NCBI GenBank assembly: GCA_903772945.1
Contig: CAICTM010000041.1
Coordinates: 91,766 to 155,765, forward strand
Direction: 5' to 3'
Length of the DNA: 64,000 nt
Source: Seminavis robusta
Lineage: Eukaryota > Bacillariophyta > Bacillariophyceae > Naviculales > Naviculaceae
Positions 31,201-42,299 of this stretch are shown here, in pieces. The notes beneath the pieces are model-generated. The model saw only the letters and a program-made list of their open reading frames with translations, ran no database searches and was not told where the DNA came from. The position numbers and the translations under genes were made by a program. How positions within the stretch are numbered: the first letter of the stretch is position 1; every line of letters begins with the position of its first letter.

Positions 31201-32305
31201 AAAAGTTTGCCAGTTTAGGTGAGATTTGGTTTCTGTGTGCGTGGCACATGATGGAAACAGAGCTCACCCTTTGCGTTTGCAGCTGTGTTGTCGCTCCCAA
31301 GCAATCACTTGGGAGGAACATTTCCAGACGTTTTCGACTCTGTAAGTGCTGTACGAGCCAGGGAGAGTGAATTCTGATAGAGCATCGCTGATGAATTGTC
31401 GTCGTTGCTGAATCATGATGAAAAGCACTGGTTGGGGTTCCGTAAGTGCTCGACGAGGCAAAGTGATATAGAGAGAGAACAATGACGGATCGCTGACAGT
31501 CTTGTTTTGCTCCATCACGATGGCCTAGACGAGCTCGATATCACAGGCAACGCCTTTCGAGGGCCCCTGCCTGCTACTCTTGGAGTCCACACAGAAATTA
31601 GTGAGTACTAGATCTGGATTTTCTAGGCTGGACCACCGATCGCTTTCATTCGTAGCTGACATTTTCTTGTTCGGCCTCTTGCGCTCTTCAGAACATCTCA
31701 ACCTAGGTGAAAACCTGTGGACGGGTTCAATACCTGCGCTCTGGTTTGGACTCACGAACCTGCAGTCTCTGGTGGTAAACAATAGTACACTGAGTGGCTC
31801 GATTCCGGCGATTCTAGCGGAATTAAAACACCTTCGGAATCTGTTTCTCAATCACAATGTAAGTGCAAGGGGGTGGGATACTTGATTTGAGCAGTACCGG
31901 TATCTTGTCTCTGCAGCTGATATATAAGCTTGCATTGCCGACCATATGTATAGACACTCACGGGACCAATTCCATCGGAGCTTGGAACCTTGAAAAAGCT
32001 GAAACATCTGCACCTCGAAGACAACCGTCTCACCGGTGAGATACCTCCGTCCTTTGCATCTCTGGTGGGCAGTCTAGGTAAGCGAATGCTTGTTGGACAC
32101 TTGCGAGCTAGTTCTTCCGTGCGTGATCTGACGGTTCACGAGCGCGCCTAAACTTCCACGGTCAACAGAGTCCCTACTGTTGTTTCGCAACAACCTCGAA
32201 GGCAACACATCGTCACTTTGCTCCGAGGACGTTTCCAATCTACAAGAGTTTGCCACAGATTGTCTTACTGAAGTTGTCTGCGATTGTTGCCTTACATGTT
32301 ATTGA
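28275..32305 (+). CDS. LRR membrane protein, family member 1
   Basis: Ten exons: 28275-30536, 30605-30893, 30969-31043, 31144-31218, 31283-31341, 31426-31441, 31529-31600, 31692-31858, 31954-32077, 32169-32305 (1091 aa; phases all join). Start MAEKGDN has context ACCATGG. A Ser/Thr/Arg-rich cytosolic region (1-435) includes YVDQSVNLMDPDFA and LGPDPRTF; one membrane helix follows (about 436-460, CIIILLLLITATLITALILI); then a Pro/Thr stalk, a conserved helical region (DPHSSAARALEWVLQTW; NVERYIAAVFYYAT), an LRR cap (ICQWKGIRCNKRG) and about ten LRRs (NNLEGPIPSSF type). It ends CDCCLTCY. With no signal peptide, a type II topology with extracellular LRRs is likely. No kinase domain. Ligand unknown. 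The 16-nt exon is tentative. Confidence 0.75.
31426..31441 (+). other. Putative 16-nt microexon
   Basis: CACTGGTTGGGGTTCC lies between AAAAG and GTAAGTGCT. Without it, the flanking exons (phase 0 and phase 1) do not join in frame. It encodes the first half of an LRR (HWLGF). No transcript evidence. Confidence 0.45.
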
Positions 32306-35043
32306 TGAACGATCGGTAGACGATCTATATCGCTGCTGCATGATCGAATGATTCGCTCAATCAAAGAGGCAACACTGCCTCTTACTTGACAAAGAAGAGA
32401 ACAAGGAACAGTTTTCGCAATAAGAAGCATGTCGCCGCTGCACGAAGACGAAGCAATTAAGTACAGTATGACGTGACTTCTGACTAGCTAGATAGAGATT
32501 TCATTACGAGCTTCATTGATAGATACTATCTCATGATCGAGCTTGCAACCGGACCGTAACAAACACAAATCGAACCGGTTTGCACCACTGAGCCGGGTTT
32601 GGTTACATGTAATTGTTCCACGCTGACGTCCCACTCTTTCCTAGCAGAACGCTGGCGCGCATCTGGTCCTACAAGTTGGGCGCGACCAAACCAATTTGAA
32701 CTACAGTACAGTGTAGTACATTCTTTGAAAAGCATGTCCAACTCAAACCACGTCTCACGTCACACAATTGCTGACGTTCGTTTTATTTTATTTTGAAATG
32801 AAATGGCATGAAATCATTTCGGCTTTTGATTTTGGTTTGTTGTGACGTTGCCCGATTTTGATTTTGATTTTGAGTTGTCTTTGAAACAGTTTCGCTGAAA
32901 TGAAACGACCGCAAATGAAACGACATAGCAAAACCAAGCTCTTTCTCTCTTCACTCAGCACAACAACACAACAACACAAAAACAAAGTCTTCTTCTTCCT
33001 CTCGAAGACTTGCATGACGATGACACCTTTGCCGGTGCTGCTTGCAGGAGAGTGATTGGGCTTCCCCTGTGGGGCCCACCGTTCACTCTTCGCCGGCAAT
33101 GGTGTTGTCTTGCGGTGGTTCCATTGTGGGGTGGGTCGTCCTCGTGCATGACGATGACACCTTTGCCGGTGCTGCTTGCAGGAGAGTGATTGGGCTTCCC
33201 CTGTGGGGCCCACTGTTCACTCTTCGCCGGCAATGGTGTTGTCTTGCGGTGGTTCCAGTGGAGATGGAAGCGTACTCGTGCAACGGTAAGTCCACGTGTT
33301 CCTGTCTTTTGTGCCATTGCAAGTTTCACGGTCATCGACCAATCGTTGCAGCCTCATCCTCTTTAGTTCCCAACGTAGGTCGCCTCCATCTTGACTCAGT
33401 CGTCTTGCGGCGGTTCCAGTGGGTTGGTTGGCTGCCTTGTGCTCCGTGACCATGCATGCTTGGCCTTGTCTCTGTCCGTCGGGTTGGTCGGTTGACTGGT
33501 TCCTTCTCTCCGACCTTCTCTCCGACCGTGCGTGACCCTTGGACTGGCTGGCTGGTTGGCGTCGAGCTCCTGTTCACTCTTAGATAGCTTAAGTCTCACA
33601 CTTCTTCTCTCTCTTGTGGTTCCAGCCGTCTTCTTGGTCTCTTGGCTCAAGACCAATCATCCTACTGCACTTCCTACAGCCCCACCAACAAATCATCCCA
33701 CAAATCCACCTCAACACCGCCTATACCAACTCTCCCACTTCTCCGCTACGTCTCCGCCATGTCTCCGCCGTCAAACCCTCCCAGCTCCTCCCAGCTCCTC
33801 CCACCAAAATCCTGTTGCCGCCTCAATCTCCTTTCGTTCCCAGATTGTGTCGTCTCGCGGTGGTTCCTTTGTGGGTTGGTTGGTTCGTCCTCAATGTTCG
33901 TTGACAATGGCCGTTCGTGTTCCACTCTCCTCATCAACAAACGCACAGTTACGGTCCGATAGCTAGTGAACAGCATGCATGCATGCATGACATTCGTAGT
34001 TCTTCGTTCGGAGTCAGCATTCGCGTTGGAAGTGGCCGGGGTAGATTCTTTATGGACTGTCCTCGATCACTTCATCACTGAACCAAACTGGCAGCCATGC
34101 ATGCATGCTTGCTGTCTTTGATTTTGCTTTCAGCACAGCTCAAGTCTAACCTTTTGTTGCCATTCTGCTTTTTCTTAGCTATGCAAGTCGAGCAACCGTT
34201 TCTTCCGTTGTGGGGTTGGTTTGGTCCCTGCTCGACTCCACTCCACTCGACTCGACTCGTTCCGCATCCACACAACTGTTAATTCACATTCTTCTCCTGA
34301 TGCCATCTTCTAGTGCTGCTTATAAGCAGCCACTCCATCGGGGGTCTTGCGGGGGAGACTTGTTGGCGGCCATTTCATGAGACGTTCACCGTTCTAGCTA
34401 GACGTCGATTCAAAAAGTCATGCCACCTGCTCAAGTCTAACCCTTTCTCGCGCTTCCTCTCTCCTCTGCTTCCACACCTTAAAAGATCTTAGGACTCTCA
34501 GCCACAGTTGAGGAAAAGGTTATCCTTGGCGTTCACATTTGGAGTTGCATGTTGCGTGGGCTTCTTGCCGCCATACACCACTAGCGCCTTCAGCAAGCAC
34601 TTGCCCCCCACATTTAGATGTAGTGTTGCCGTTGGGCAACGGTGATCCTGTCATGGTTCGTACTGCTTCCCCTCGCTTGCTTGGAGCTTGATCCGTGTAA
34701 AGTCTATGGACCACTCTCGTTCGTCTGTCTTTGCAGTCTTCCCTTCTCCAGCCCAGCTCTTTCATTCGCTCTGCCTACGTTTTCACCCCGGAATCACCGG
34801 TTGTAGCCACGTACTCTAGCTACCGGTAGCTCGACCGTAACGTTCGAAAATGAAAGGAAATTCTGACTGAATCTTTTATGGTTTATCTACGTATCTTCGA
34901 CAGATCTCCGTCAACATGCATCTTGATTCCCAAGCGCCCAGAAGCAGTTTGCTATCGAGCGACTATGATTTGTACTCCCGTCGTAGGCTGGCCAACTAGC
35001 TTGTAGCTCGCCTGTGATTTGTTCACCGGCTAGCTAGTAGCAC
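32306..35043. other. Intergenic with tandem duplication
   Basis: A 2.7-kb gap between the tail-to-tail LRR genes 1 and 2. 32790-32890 is rich in GATTTTGATTTTG and TGAAATGAAA repeats. A 134-base unit is duplicated at 33011-33256. Shorter copies of TTGCGGTGGTTCC recur near 33405 and 33850 (variant TCGCGGTGGTTCC). The many ORFs here are Pro/Ser-rich or repeat-driven and not convincing. Confidence 0.5.
33011..33256. repeat. 134-bp tandem duplication
   Basis: The unit starting TGCATGACGATGACACCTTT at 33011 restarts at 33145. Over about 112 bases I see only a single difference (CCCACCG versus CCCACTG). Such low divergence means a recent duplication. Confidence 0.8.
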
Positions 35044-38000
35044 CTAGTAGCACTTGTGGCAACAAACACAAGATACTGAGCCTCCGTCGCTGCAGTCGGC
35101 CGTCAGATAGCGCAGGCTGTTGTCGGAAACAGCCAAGCAAAGAGAGTCTGAAATCGTACCGGTCAGGGAATTGTGGTGCAATCGAAGTGTCTCTGATTTT
35201 AAAATACACACAAAAACGCAGAAAGAAACAAAAGTCAGAGTGAGTACACGGCTCAAAGAGCGAACCTCTAGATTGCATCAACTGCGCATTAATTCCGCAA
35301 GTAATTGACTCACCCAAGTCCTCATAATTGGATGCAAAGGCGGGCACTGGACCTGTCAACTTGTTGATCTGCAAGTGTAGTTTCTTTATCTTCAGTAGTC
35401 CAGTTTCCAGCTCTGCGGGGATCTTTCCATGGAGATGCTGTCGCAAAGAGCAAACAAGCAAGCAAGCAGCCAGAACAACCAGTCAGACACGGCGACGAGG
35501 GAAGGAAGACAAAGTTATCTTTTCGTCTGCTCAATGGAACTCACATTGTGGCTCAAATATAGCTCTGTCATGTTTTCCAGCTTGCCGAGGCTTGTGGGTA
35601 TTCTGCTACCCAAATGGTTGTGATCCAAGTACAGCGCCTCAAGGGGCGCATCCGCTAGTGCGGCGGGAATGGCGCCCGAAAGAGTGTTCTCCTGGAGAGC
35701 CAGCTTTTCGAGGTTCGCCAAGGAACCTAGCTCGCTCGGGATGGGTCCATAAAAGCTGTTACCGCTCAGATCCAACTCGACCAGTTGCTTTAATCACCAA
35801 TAGAAGGACACCGCCACAACAACGCGTTAGAAAGGCCAGAACAACGAGACAAGGCAAACCGCACAATCAATCAATCAGATAGTTTCAGAACGAGCACGTA
35901 CCTCGAATCCTCTCATTTCGGTAGGAATGGTACCACTGAGACCATGATTGGACAAGTCAATTTCGGTGACCAAGTCGTCATCATCACATTCGATTCCTTT
36001 CCACTTGCAAATATTACCAGACACCAGCCAATTGCCCTTGCCCTTGGGGCCCTTGCCATTGCTGGGGCCCTTGCCCAGATGGCGTAGATGTTGTGGGGTA
36101 TTCTGATTCTGGCTCGATAGCCTCGTCGACAACGAGTGAACATGAACCGGAGGGGCCGTGTGCGGCGGGGTGCTGGACGGAGCCGATGATTCCGAAGGCG
36201 CGGCGGATGGAATAACTGACGGTACGTCCGAAGGTGAGCTGCTAATCGACTGCTGTGCTGCCGGTGGCTTTGGTGACGACAAGCCTCCAGCAGTCCTCTT
36301 TTTGGCTTTGCCCTTTGGTGGCGGAGAACCAGATGGATGGGTTCCATTTCCTGCGGAAGTGCCATTCCCGTGTCCTGGACCTCCTGTCGAGTTTCCTGGC
36401 GGCCATGGGTTTGTGCCATTGCCAGGGAGGGTTCCATTTAATCCTGGTGGAGGATGAGGCGGTCCGCCATTCTGGCCATCTGGTTTCGGTGGTTTGTTCG
36501 GTGGGCCTCCTCCTCCTCCAGCCGTGCGGGGAGTCACATTTGGTGCTTCATCCGTGCTCGAGCTATTGGAAGGCCGCTCATCCGTGCTCGAGCTATTGGA
36601 TGGTCGCTCATCCGTGCTCGAGCTATTGGAAGGCCGTTCATCGGTACTCGAGCTATTGGAAGGTCGCTCATCGGTACTCGAGCTGTTGCTGTGAGAACCA
36701 TCGCCACTGTCTCCACTGTCACCACCATCACCACTATCACCACTGTCGCCACTTGTGTCATTCCAATGATCGTAGATGTCGCTCTTGTTCCAGTAGTCAA
36801 TGGCATCATGGACGGTTCTGGTAGAAGCATCACTACTACTGTTCCCAATGGTCCATCCATCGATGCCAATGAGCAAATTCCACAGCTCCGTGTCCGTGAG
36901 ATTGTGCGTCGAGAAGAAGAGAACAGCAGCGACGTATCGTTCAATAGCGTGTGCATCCGTCATTTCCCCACCACGGCCATTGCCTTGACCATTGCTGCCA
37001 CTATCTAGCCGTCTTGTCCCGCTGTTTGCCATTCCACCTTGTGACCTAGTCGAATCGTCCTCCTCGAGTCTCCTTGTAGTGTCCTCGTCTCGGCCTCCTC
37101 CGCCTCCGATTCCGCCACCCAAGTCACTGGCAATAATCATCCAATGCAATGCCTTGTACTGACTGGAATCAGGATCGTCGAGAACCATTGGATCGGTGAG
37201 ATTGTTCTCCAAGACTAGGTCATGCAATGCATAGTATCGATCCACGTAATCCAATTCCACCTCGGAAATGTTGTAATCTGTTTTGTTCTTTTTCTTGTTC
37301 GGGTTGTCAGCCCGTCCAAAGCTGGAATGTGATCTTGTAGTGCTTTGATCGTCTCCTCCTGTCTTTGATGTTTGTCCAAAGTTGGACTTTTGTTTTGGTT
37401 CATTATTGCCATCATCATTGCCCGTGATAACGTCCATCATGGTGGTCCAAACCGATTTGACTTGTTCCCCTTCTTGTCCCGGCGGCGGCGGCTTGTTCGT
37501 CGTGGTGCCTTGTTCGGATTGTGGCGCCGACTTGTCGGCCACGGCGACTTCTTCTTCTTGTGGTTTGGCGGGCGTCGGTTCGGGTGTGGTCTCGGGCGCC
37601 TTGGTGGGCTCTGGTGTCTTGGGTGCTTGTGTTGGTTCGGGTGTTTCGGGCGCCTTGGTTGGCTGGGGTGTTGTTACTACTGGTTCTGGCGCCGGTGCCG
37701 GCATACTGTTGACCTTGTCTTGTAGGAAGGGTATCCAAAAGACCAGCGTCACAATAATGACAATCATGGTCAAGAATGGGGCACTGCAAATGGTCCTTCT
37801 TAGGAACTTCCATAGTGGCGTCATGGTTTCTTTGCATCGTCCCCATGGATTGTCTCTTCGTGCAGCTTGTTGCTGCAAGTAAAAGTGTGTCATGCGTCGT
37901 TTGGTCGGATCGGGTCCAAGATCAATGTTCTTCATGGATTCTTCGGCGGCCGAATCTCTTGCGTTGACGTTGCCCCCAAACATGGCCTGCAAGATGCTCT

Positions 38001-39249
38001 TGCGTGGTTTTCGCCTTCCACTTCTTCCTTCCGTGGCAGTGCTTGCGGTGCTGCGCCTGCTGGATTGGTAGTTTCCACTTTCGGCATCCATGAGGTTGAC
38101 CGATTGATCGACTTCTCTCAAGTCTTGACGGGTGGAGAAGATGTTTCCAGTTCCCTCCTTCTTCTTGGTGTCATTGGAGGTACTACTACCTGTACTTGCA
38201 TTGCTGCGCAAACTACCAAGGAGTCCTGATTCTTTGGCAGGGGTTCGCATGGGAGCATCAAAGTCAAAGGCATCGCCGCCAGCGCTTTTTTGACTTTCGT
38301 CCATTCTTGTAGTTGCTGACTTGTTGGTGGATGCACCAGTATCTGCTGCTTCTACTAGATTGAGATTAGCCGATGCATCTGAATTGCCTCTTTCTAGATA
38401 TGCCTTGGGTACATGATTGCTGGCATTGGCATTGGGTTTGGGTGGTTGGTGCTTGTTGGCATGGAGCTTTTTGAGATCGGCGAGAGCTACAGGAGCTCTT
38501 CGTCCACCTTTACTGAGTGCATCGACGGAACTGGATCTTCTTTCTTTCTTCTTACCAGCTCTGCTGCGGCTTCTAGATCTTCCTCCACCTCCTCCTGTAT
38601 CTCGTTCTGATCTGCCCCTTCGGCTGGTGCTTCTATCTCTGCTTCTATCTCTGCTTCTATCTCGTCTTCGACTTGCACCACTGGCGCTGGAGGATCTCTT
38701 GTGAGGTCCATCATTCTCCTCTTCCGTCGCAGAAAGAATTCCAGTTCTTCTAGATCTTCCTCTAGCAGTGGCCGTATCCGTAGCTAGTAAAGAGCCTCCT
38801 TCAGCCGCTTGGAACTTGTTCATGAAATCCTTAATCTTGTCTGAATTGCTGGAAGAACTGGAAGAGCTCTTCTTCTTGTCCTTGTCACCTCCTCCTGAAG
38901 AACCTCCTGAACCATTGCTAGCACCACCACTAGCAGCAGTATTCGTACTGCTCATGGTGGACTTGGTGTTGGTTCTCTTGAACCGTTGCGAAATCTTGGA
39001 CGTGGATGTCCGCTTGAACGCTTGATCTGTTGAAGAGCTTGAATCGTCTGTTGCGGCGGAAGCTCTGGCTGAAGCATACGCAGGATCCCCTCCTCGTAAG
39101 GACCCTGAAGCTATCTCTCCTCTTCTACTCCTACTACTAGCTCGACTGACGGTAGAATTCCTGAACTGAAGCAGACCTTCATCTGCTGTGGCGGCGCGAC
39201 GAGGAGTTCGTTTTCCACCGGGGCTGCTACTGGCGCTGCGATCCGCCAT
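35044..39249 (-). CDS. LRR membrane protein, family member 2
   Basis: Minus-strand exons in gene order: 39249-35902, 35787-35545, 35437-35314, 35192-35044 (1287 aa; phases 0, 0, 1 join). Start MADRSASSSPGGKR. The Ser/Arg-rich cytosolic region of about 490 residues includes SRDRSRDRS repeats, the family motif REVDQSVNLMDAESG and IDLGPDPTKRRM. The helix APFLTMIVIIVTLVFWIPFL is followed by TKAPETPEPTQAP repeats, a conserved region (DPDSSQYKALHWM; IERYVAAVLFFST), GDSGDSGDGG and five SSSTDERPSN repeats, Pro/Gly-rich sequence, an LRR cap (ICKWKGIECDDDD), and about six LRRs. It ends CVCCHKCY. Same layout as members 1 and 3, with a longer cytosolic part and stalk and fewer LRR exons. Topology probably type II, LRRs outside. 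Confidence 0.75.
36548..36692 (-). repeat. 30-bp coding minisatellite
   Basis: Five head-to-tail 30-base units, in register with codons, encode SSSTDERPSN in the stalk of LRR member 2. Units differ by a few silent changes only, so peptide sequence is kept better than DNA. Confidence 0.8.
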
Positions 39250-42200
39250 ACTGGGAGCTAGTAGCTAGCAGCACTCACTCACTCTATTCCATTGGACTGA
39301 CCCAACAAGATTTGTCGCCTCAGATAACCCAATGCAATAGCTACCAGTAGTAGCTAGCTAGCTAGCGTTTCTAGAGTGGGGGGTATCTTATTAGTGGGAT
39401 CAGGCGCAACAAGTTTGCGTTTTCTCCTTCAGTCTTTCTTCCCGGAACTTGCAATAATATTATAATGTTGCCTTGCTTACTTGATGATGGTTGGCTTGTG
39501 CACGTGGTTGCTGCTATGATATGTATGCATAGATACTGTACCGTAGCTTATTAGCTAGCTTGCTAAACTACCAATACTGTAAGGCCTGAAGGTAGCTACT
39601 AGTCTAGTAGCTACCGGGGCTAATCGGGCATCACTTCTTGAATGGTTGTGTCCATCGGCTAAGCAGTTTCCATTGCTAGTCTATTGGGTACGATGCCATC
39701 CAACATCCTTTTCCCTCACATTTTCCAACTTCTTCTTGTCCCACATCCCACACCCCGAATGCCACCACTGCTTTTGTTCCGGCCTTCTACAACCCCTTCC
39801 ACTCACTTCTTTCGCCGAGTCTGGAGTCTGGAGCCCGTCAAAAAGCACCATAAGACCGCCGTAATTTTCTCCTCACGGGTCACAAAACCTGTCACCACGT
39901 ACTATTCTTAGCAGGAAAGGTTAACCATGAATGCTAATAAAATCGGATCCAAATCCAGCCATGGATTCTAAGGAGAGTGCATGGTAGAAACCCCTTCGTC
40001 CCACAAGTCCGTAAGGCTCAGTCACTTCAACATACACAATAAATATCATCCAGCCCAACAGAACATCTAGAGACACGCACAGACCCATAAACATGTGAAC
40101 ACAAATCCAATGAATCCATAACCATTCACACAAAAATGACCGATTACACGGATTCCCTTCTGCTTGGACACTAATAAGACTTGGACCAAGCTTCATGAGG
40201 AAGAGGTTACATGTAAGGCATTGCCCTACATGTACGTATCAAGCATCCATTTATTTTCAGGTCATCAAGGAGCCAGAGCAACTCCATTGGGGAATGCCGC
40301 TGGTCCCACAAGGCCAATGAATCGAATCCAACGAATCCTTCCCCACCAATGGTCACATCACATTAAAATTTGGTCAAGAGTCAAAGAACGACCTACTTGC
40401 AGCCTCACCAGTCTGCCTCCTCGCATACGGTAGGTTTGCACGGCCGCGTCAAAGGACAACGAGGAAGCGCTCAAAGCTGATAGTAGGGGTCACTCTCGGA
40501 AGATCGCATCTATCTTTGCCAAAGTATCTAGCTGGACTACCAGGTAGCTTCTAAGGTTATGGCTCTCGGATAACTGAGAAAGAGTTGCCGGCAATGACCG
40601 AAGGGATCTTGTCCTAATCGACTGGCTGAGATTCAATTGCATCGTTCAATCCTAATCGAATGCATCAATCTAAAAGATCTTTCCTGCCGGTTCGCTCCAA
40701 ACCTGCTCTCACGATAAACTCTCCTCCGTACGTTATTTTCCCGGTTTCCTTCTTCTTGCACAAGGTTAGTAATGCAACTTTCAGCCTGTTAGAATGCAGC
40801 TACAGGTACAGGTACTCTCAATATCCAGAAACGCCCATGGTCTCTAACTTGGAGAACCTCAAAAGGACAGACAGCTTTTGCTAGGCTAGCTCTCTCAACC
40901 TTCAGGTTCTAAAGGCCAAGGACCGTGGAACGGTAGCCACGCTCTGCTTAACCTTAACCCCTTTTTTACTCAGTTTTTCCTCGCCTCGCAATCCACAAAA
41001 GCTCGATCCACACAATTGACCACCACTTTCCCCTTCCACAACCAAGCACACACTGGAGCGAACGGAAGAGCGCTTGGCAATGTCGCTCGTCTTTCTGTTG
41101 CAGATTGATTGAGAATCTCGTCATGCACCGTACCGGACCATACTGCTACACTGCCATCTTGTGGCATATCGCTAACTTTTCCTTGGTTTGGCATCCGTTC
41201 GCACTATTTGCAAGCTACTTTAGTGTATTAAGTTCGCACAGTTATAATCTTGTGCTAACCTACGTATACATTGTCATCTACTAGTTAGAAGAAGAACTTG
41301 ATCATCCCTCAAACTACTACTACTAGTACAAGAAGCTGCGACCGTGCACAGAGATCAGAAAGATCTTTATAGCAGCAAGAGCAACACACCATCTCTCACT
41401 GTTGAATGTCAACATGCACGTTGGACATGCTCTCGCGCTCATTTGGAAGATTGGTACAAGTGGCTGACTCAAGAAGAGCGACGCCGATACGAGTCCAAGA
41501 TGCCAAGTCGGATGCCCAGAAATGTAAGCCAAGAACAGGCCGAGGACTCGACTCAAGAAAACTACAAAACATGAGCACGTTCGCAGGCATTGCATGTAAC
41601 AGGGCTTTCTTCTTTCCCAATATGATACCTACATGTAGTCTACCGGTACAACGTTCTTCCTGTCTTCCTCTATTTGCCATATGCGCCCCCAGTACTGTAC
41701 TGGTACATGATAATGACAAGCAAGGGACAGGGTGAACAAGCGCAAGTTGTTGGACAAGAAGCAGACCGTGGAAGCGACCGTGGACACAAAGAACTACCAG
41801 TAATGAAGCGGCTCCACAATACAGTACTAGTGAGGAACAAGAAGAAAGCCATCACCATCCAGTCGCTGCGTCAAGAGCTTGGAAGGACAGACGTAATGTC
41901 GACGTGCAAGTTCCTGTTTTCGAAAGGTTGATCCTTCTGCTTTCAGCTGCGTACGGTACGGTAAGGTATCTTACGCAATGCATGGATCTGCACTCCTCGT
42001 TCCGAGTTTGTGGATTGATGTGTTCTCTCTTTTGTTTGTAGCTCTGCTGTGTTTGAAGTAAATATCCGATGAGAATTTGTGTAGGTTTTGTACTGAAGTC
42101 TACGTAATGATGCAGATTCTCAATTTGGGCGAAAGATTCGACGTGTCATCATCACAAATCCAAAATCTGAACAGGCAAATCTGAACAGGAACAAAGGATA

Positions 42201-42299
42201 GACTCCTACAGTACCGGTACTGTTATTGTTGTTTGCAGATAAAGAAACTACTACATTAATAGTAGTATAGTAAAGGTATAGTAAAGGTAAGGTGTAACG
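39250..42299. other. Intergenic, 3 kb, no firm gene
   Basis: Presumed shared upstream region of the divergent LRR member 2 and the beta-propeller gene. Two stretches (about 41344-41523 and 41731-41931) read as basic, coding-like frames separated by a possible GTAAGC intron, but there is no ATG and no family match. CTAGCTAG and TACCGGTA palindromes are dense at 39340-39610. Confidence 0.45.

Noticed and set aside
33532-33966. Leu/Pro/Ser-rich ORFs on plus strand
   Set aside because: Low complexity, several frames equally open, no conserved motif, no splice logic.
36255-36824. Long plus-strand ORFs opposite LRR member 2
   Set aside because: Shadows of the repeat-rich minus-strand coding exon.
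41344-41931. Possible two-exon basic protein (41344-41523, 41731-41931)
   Set aside because: Coding-like composition and a GTAAGC donor, but no ATG, no matched acceptor and no recognised family.
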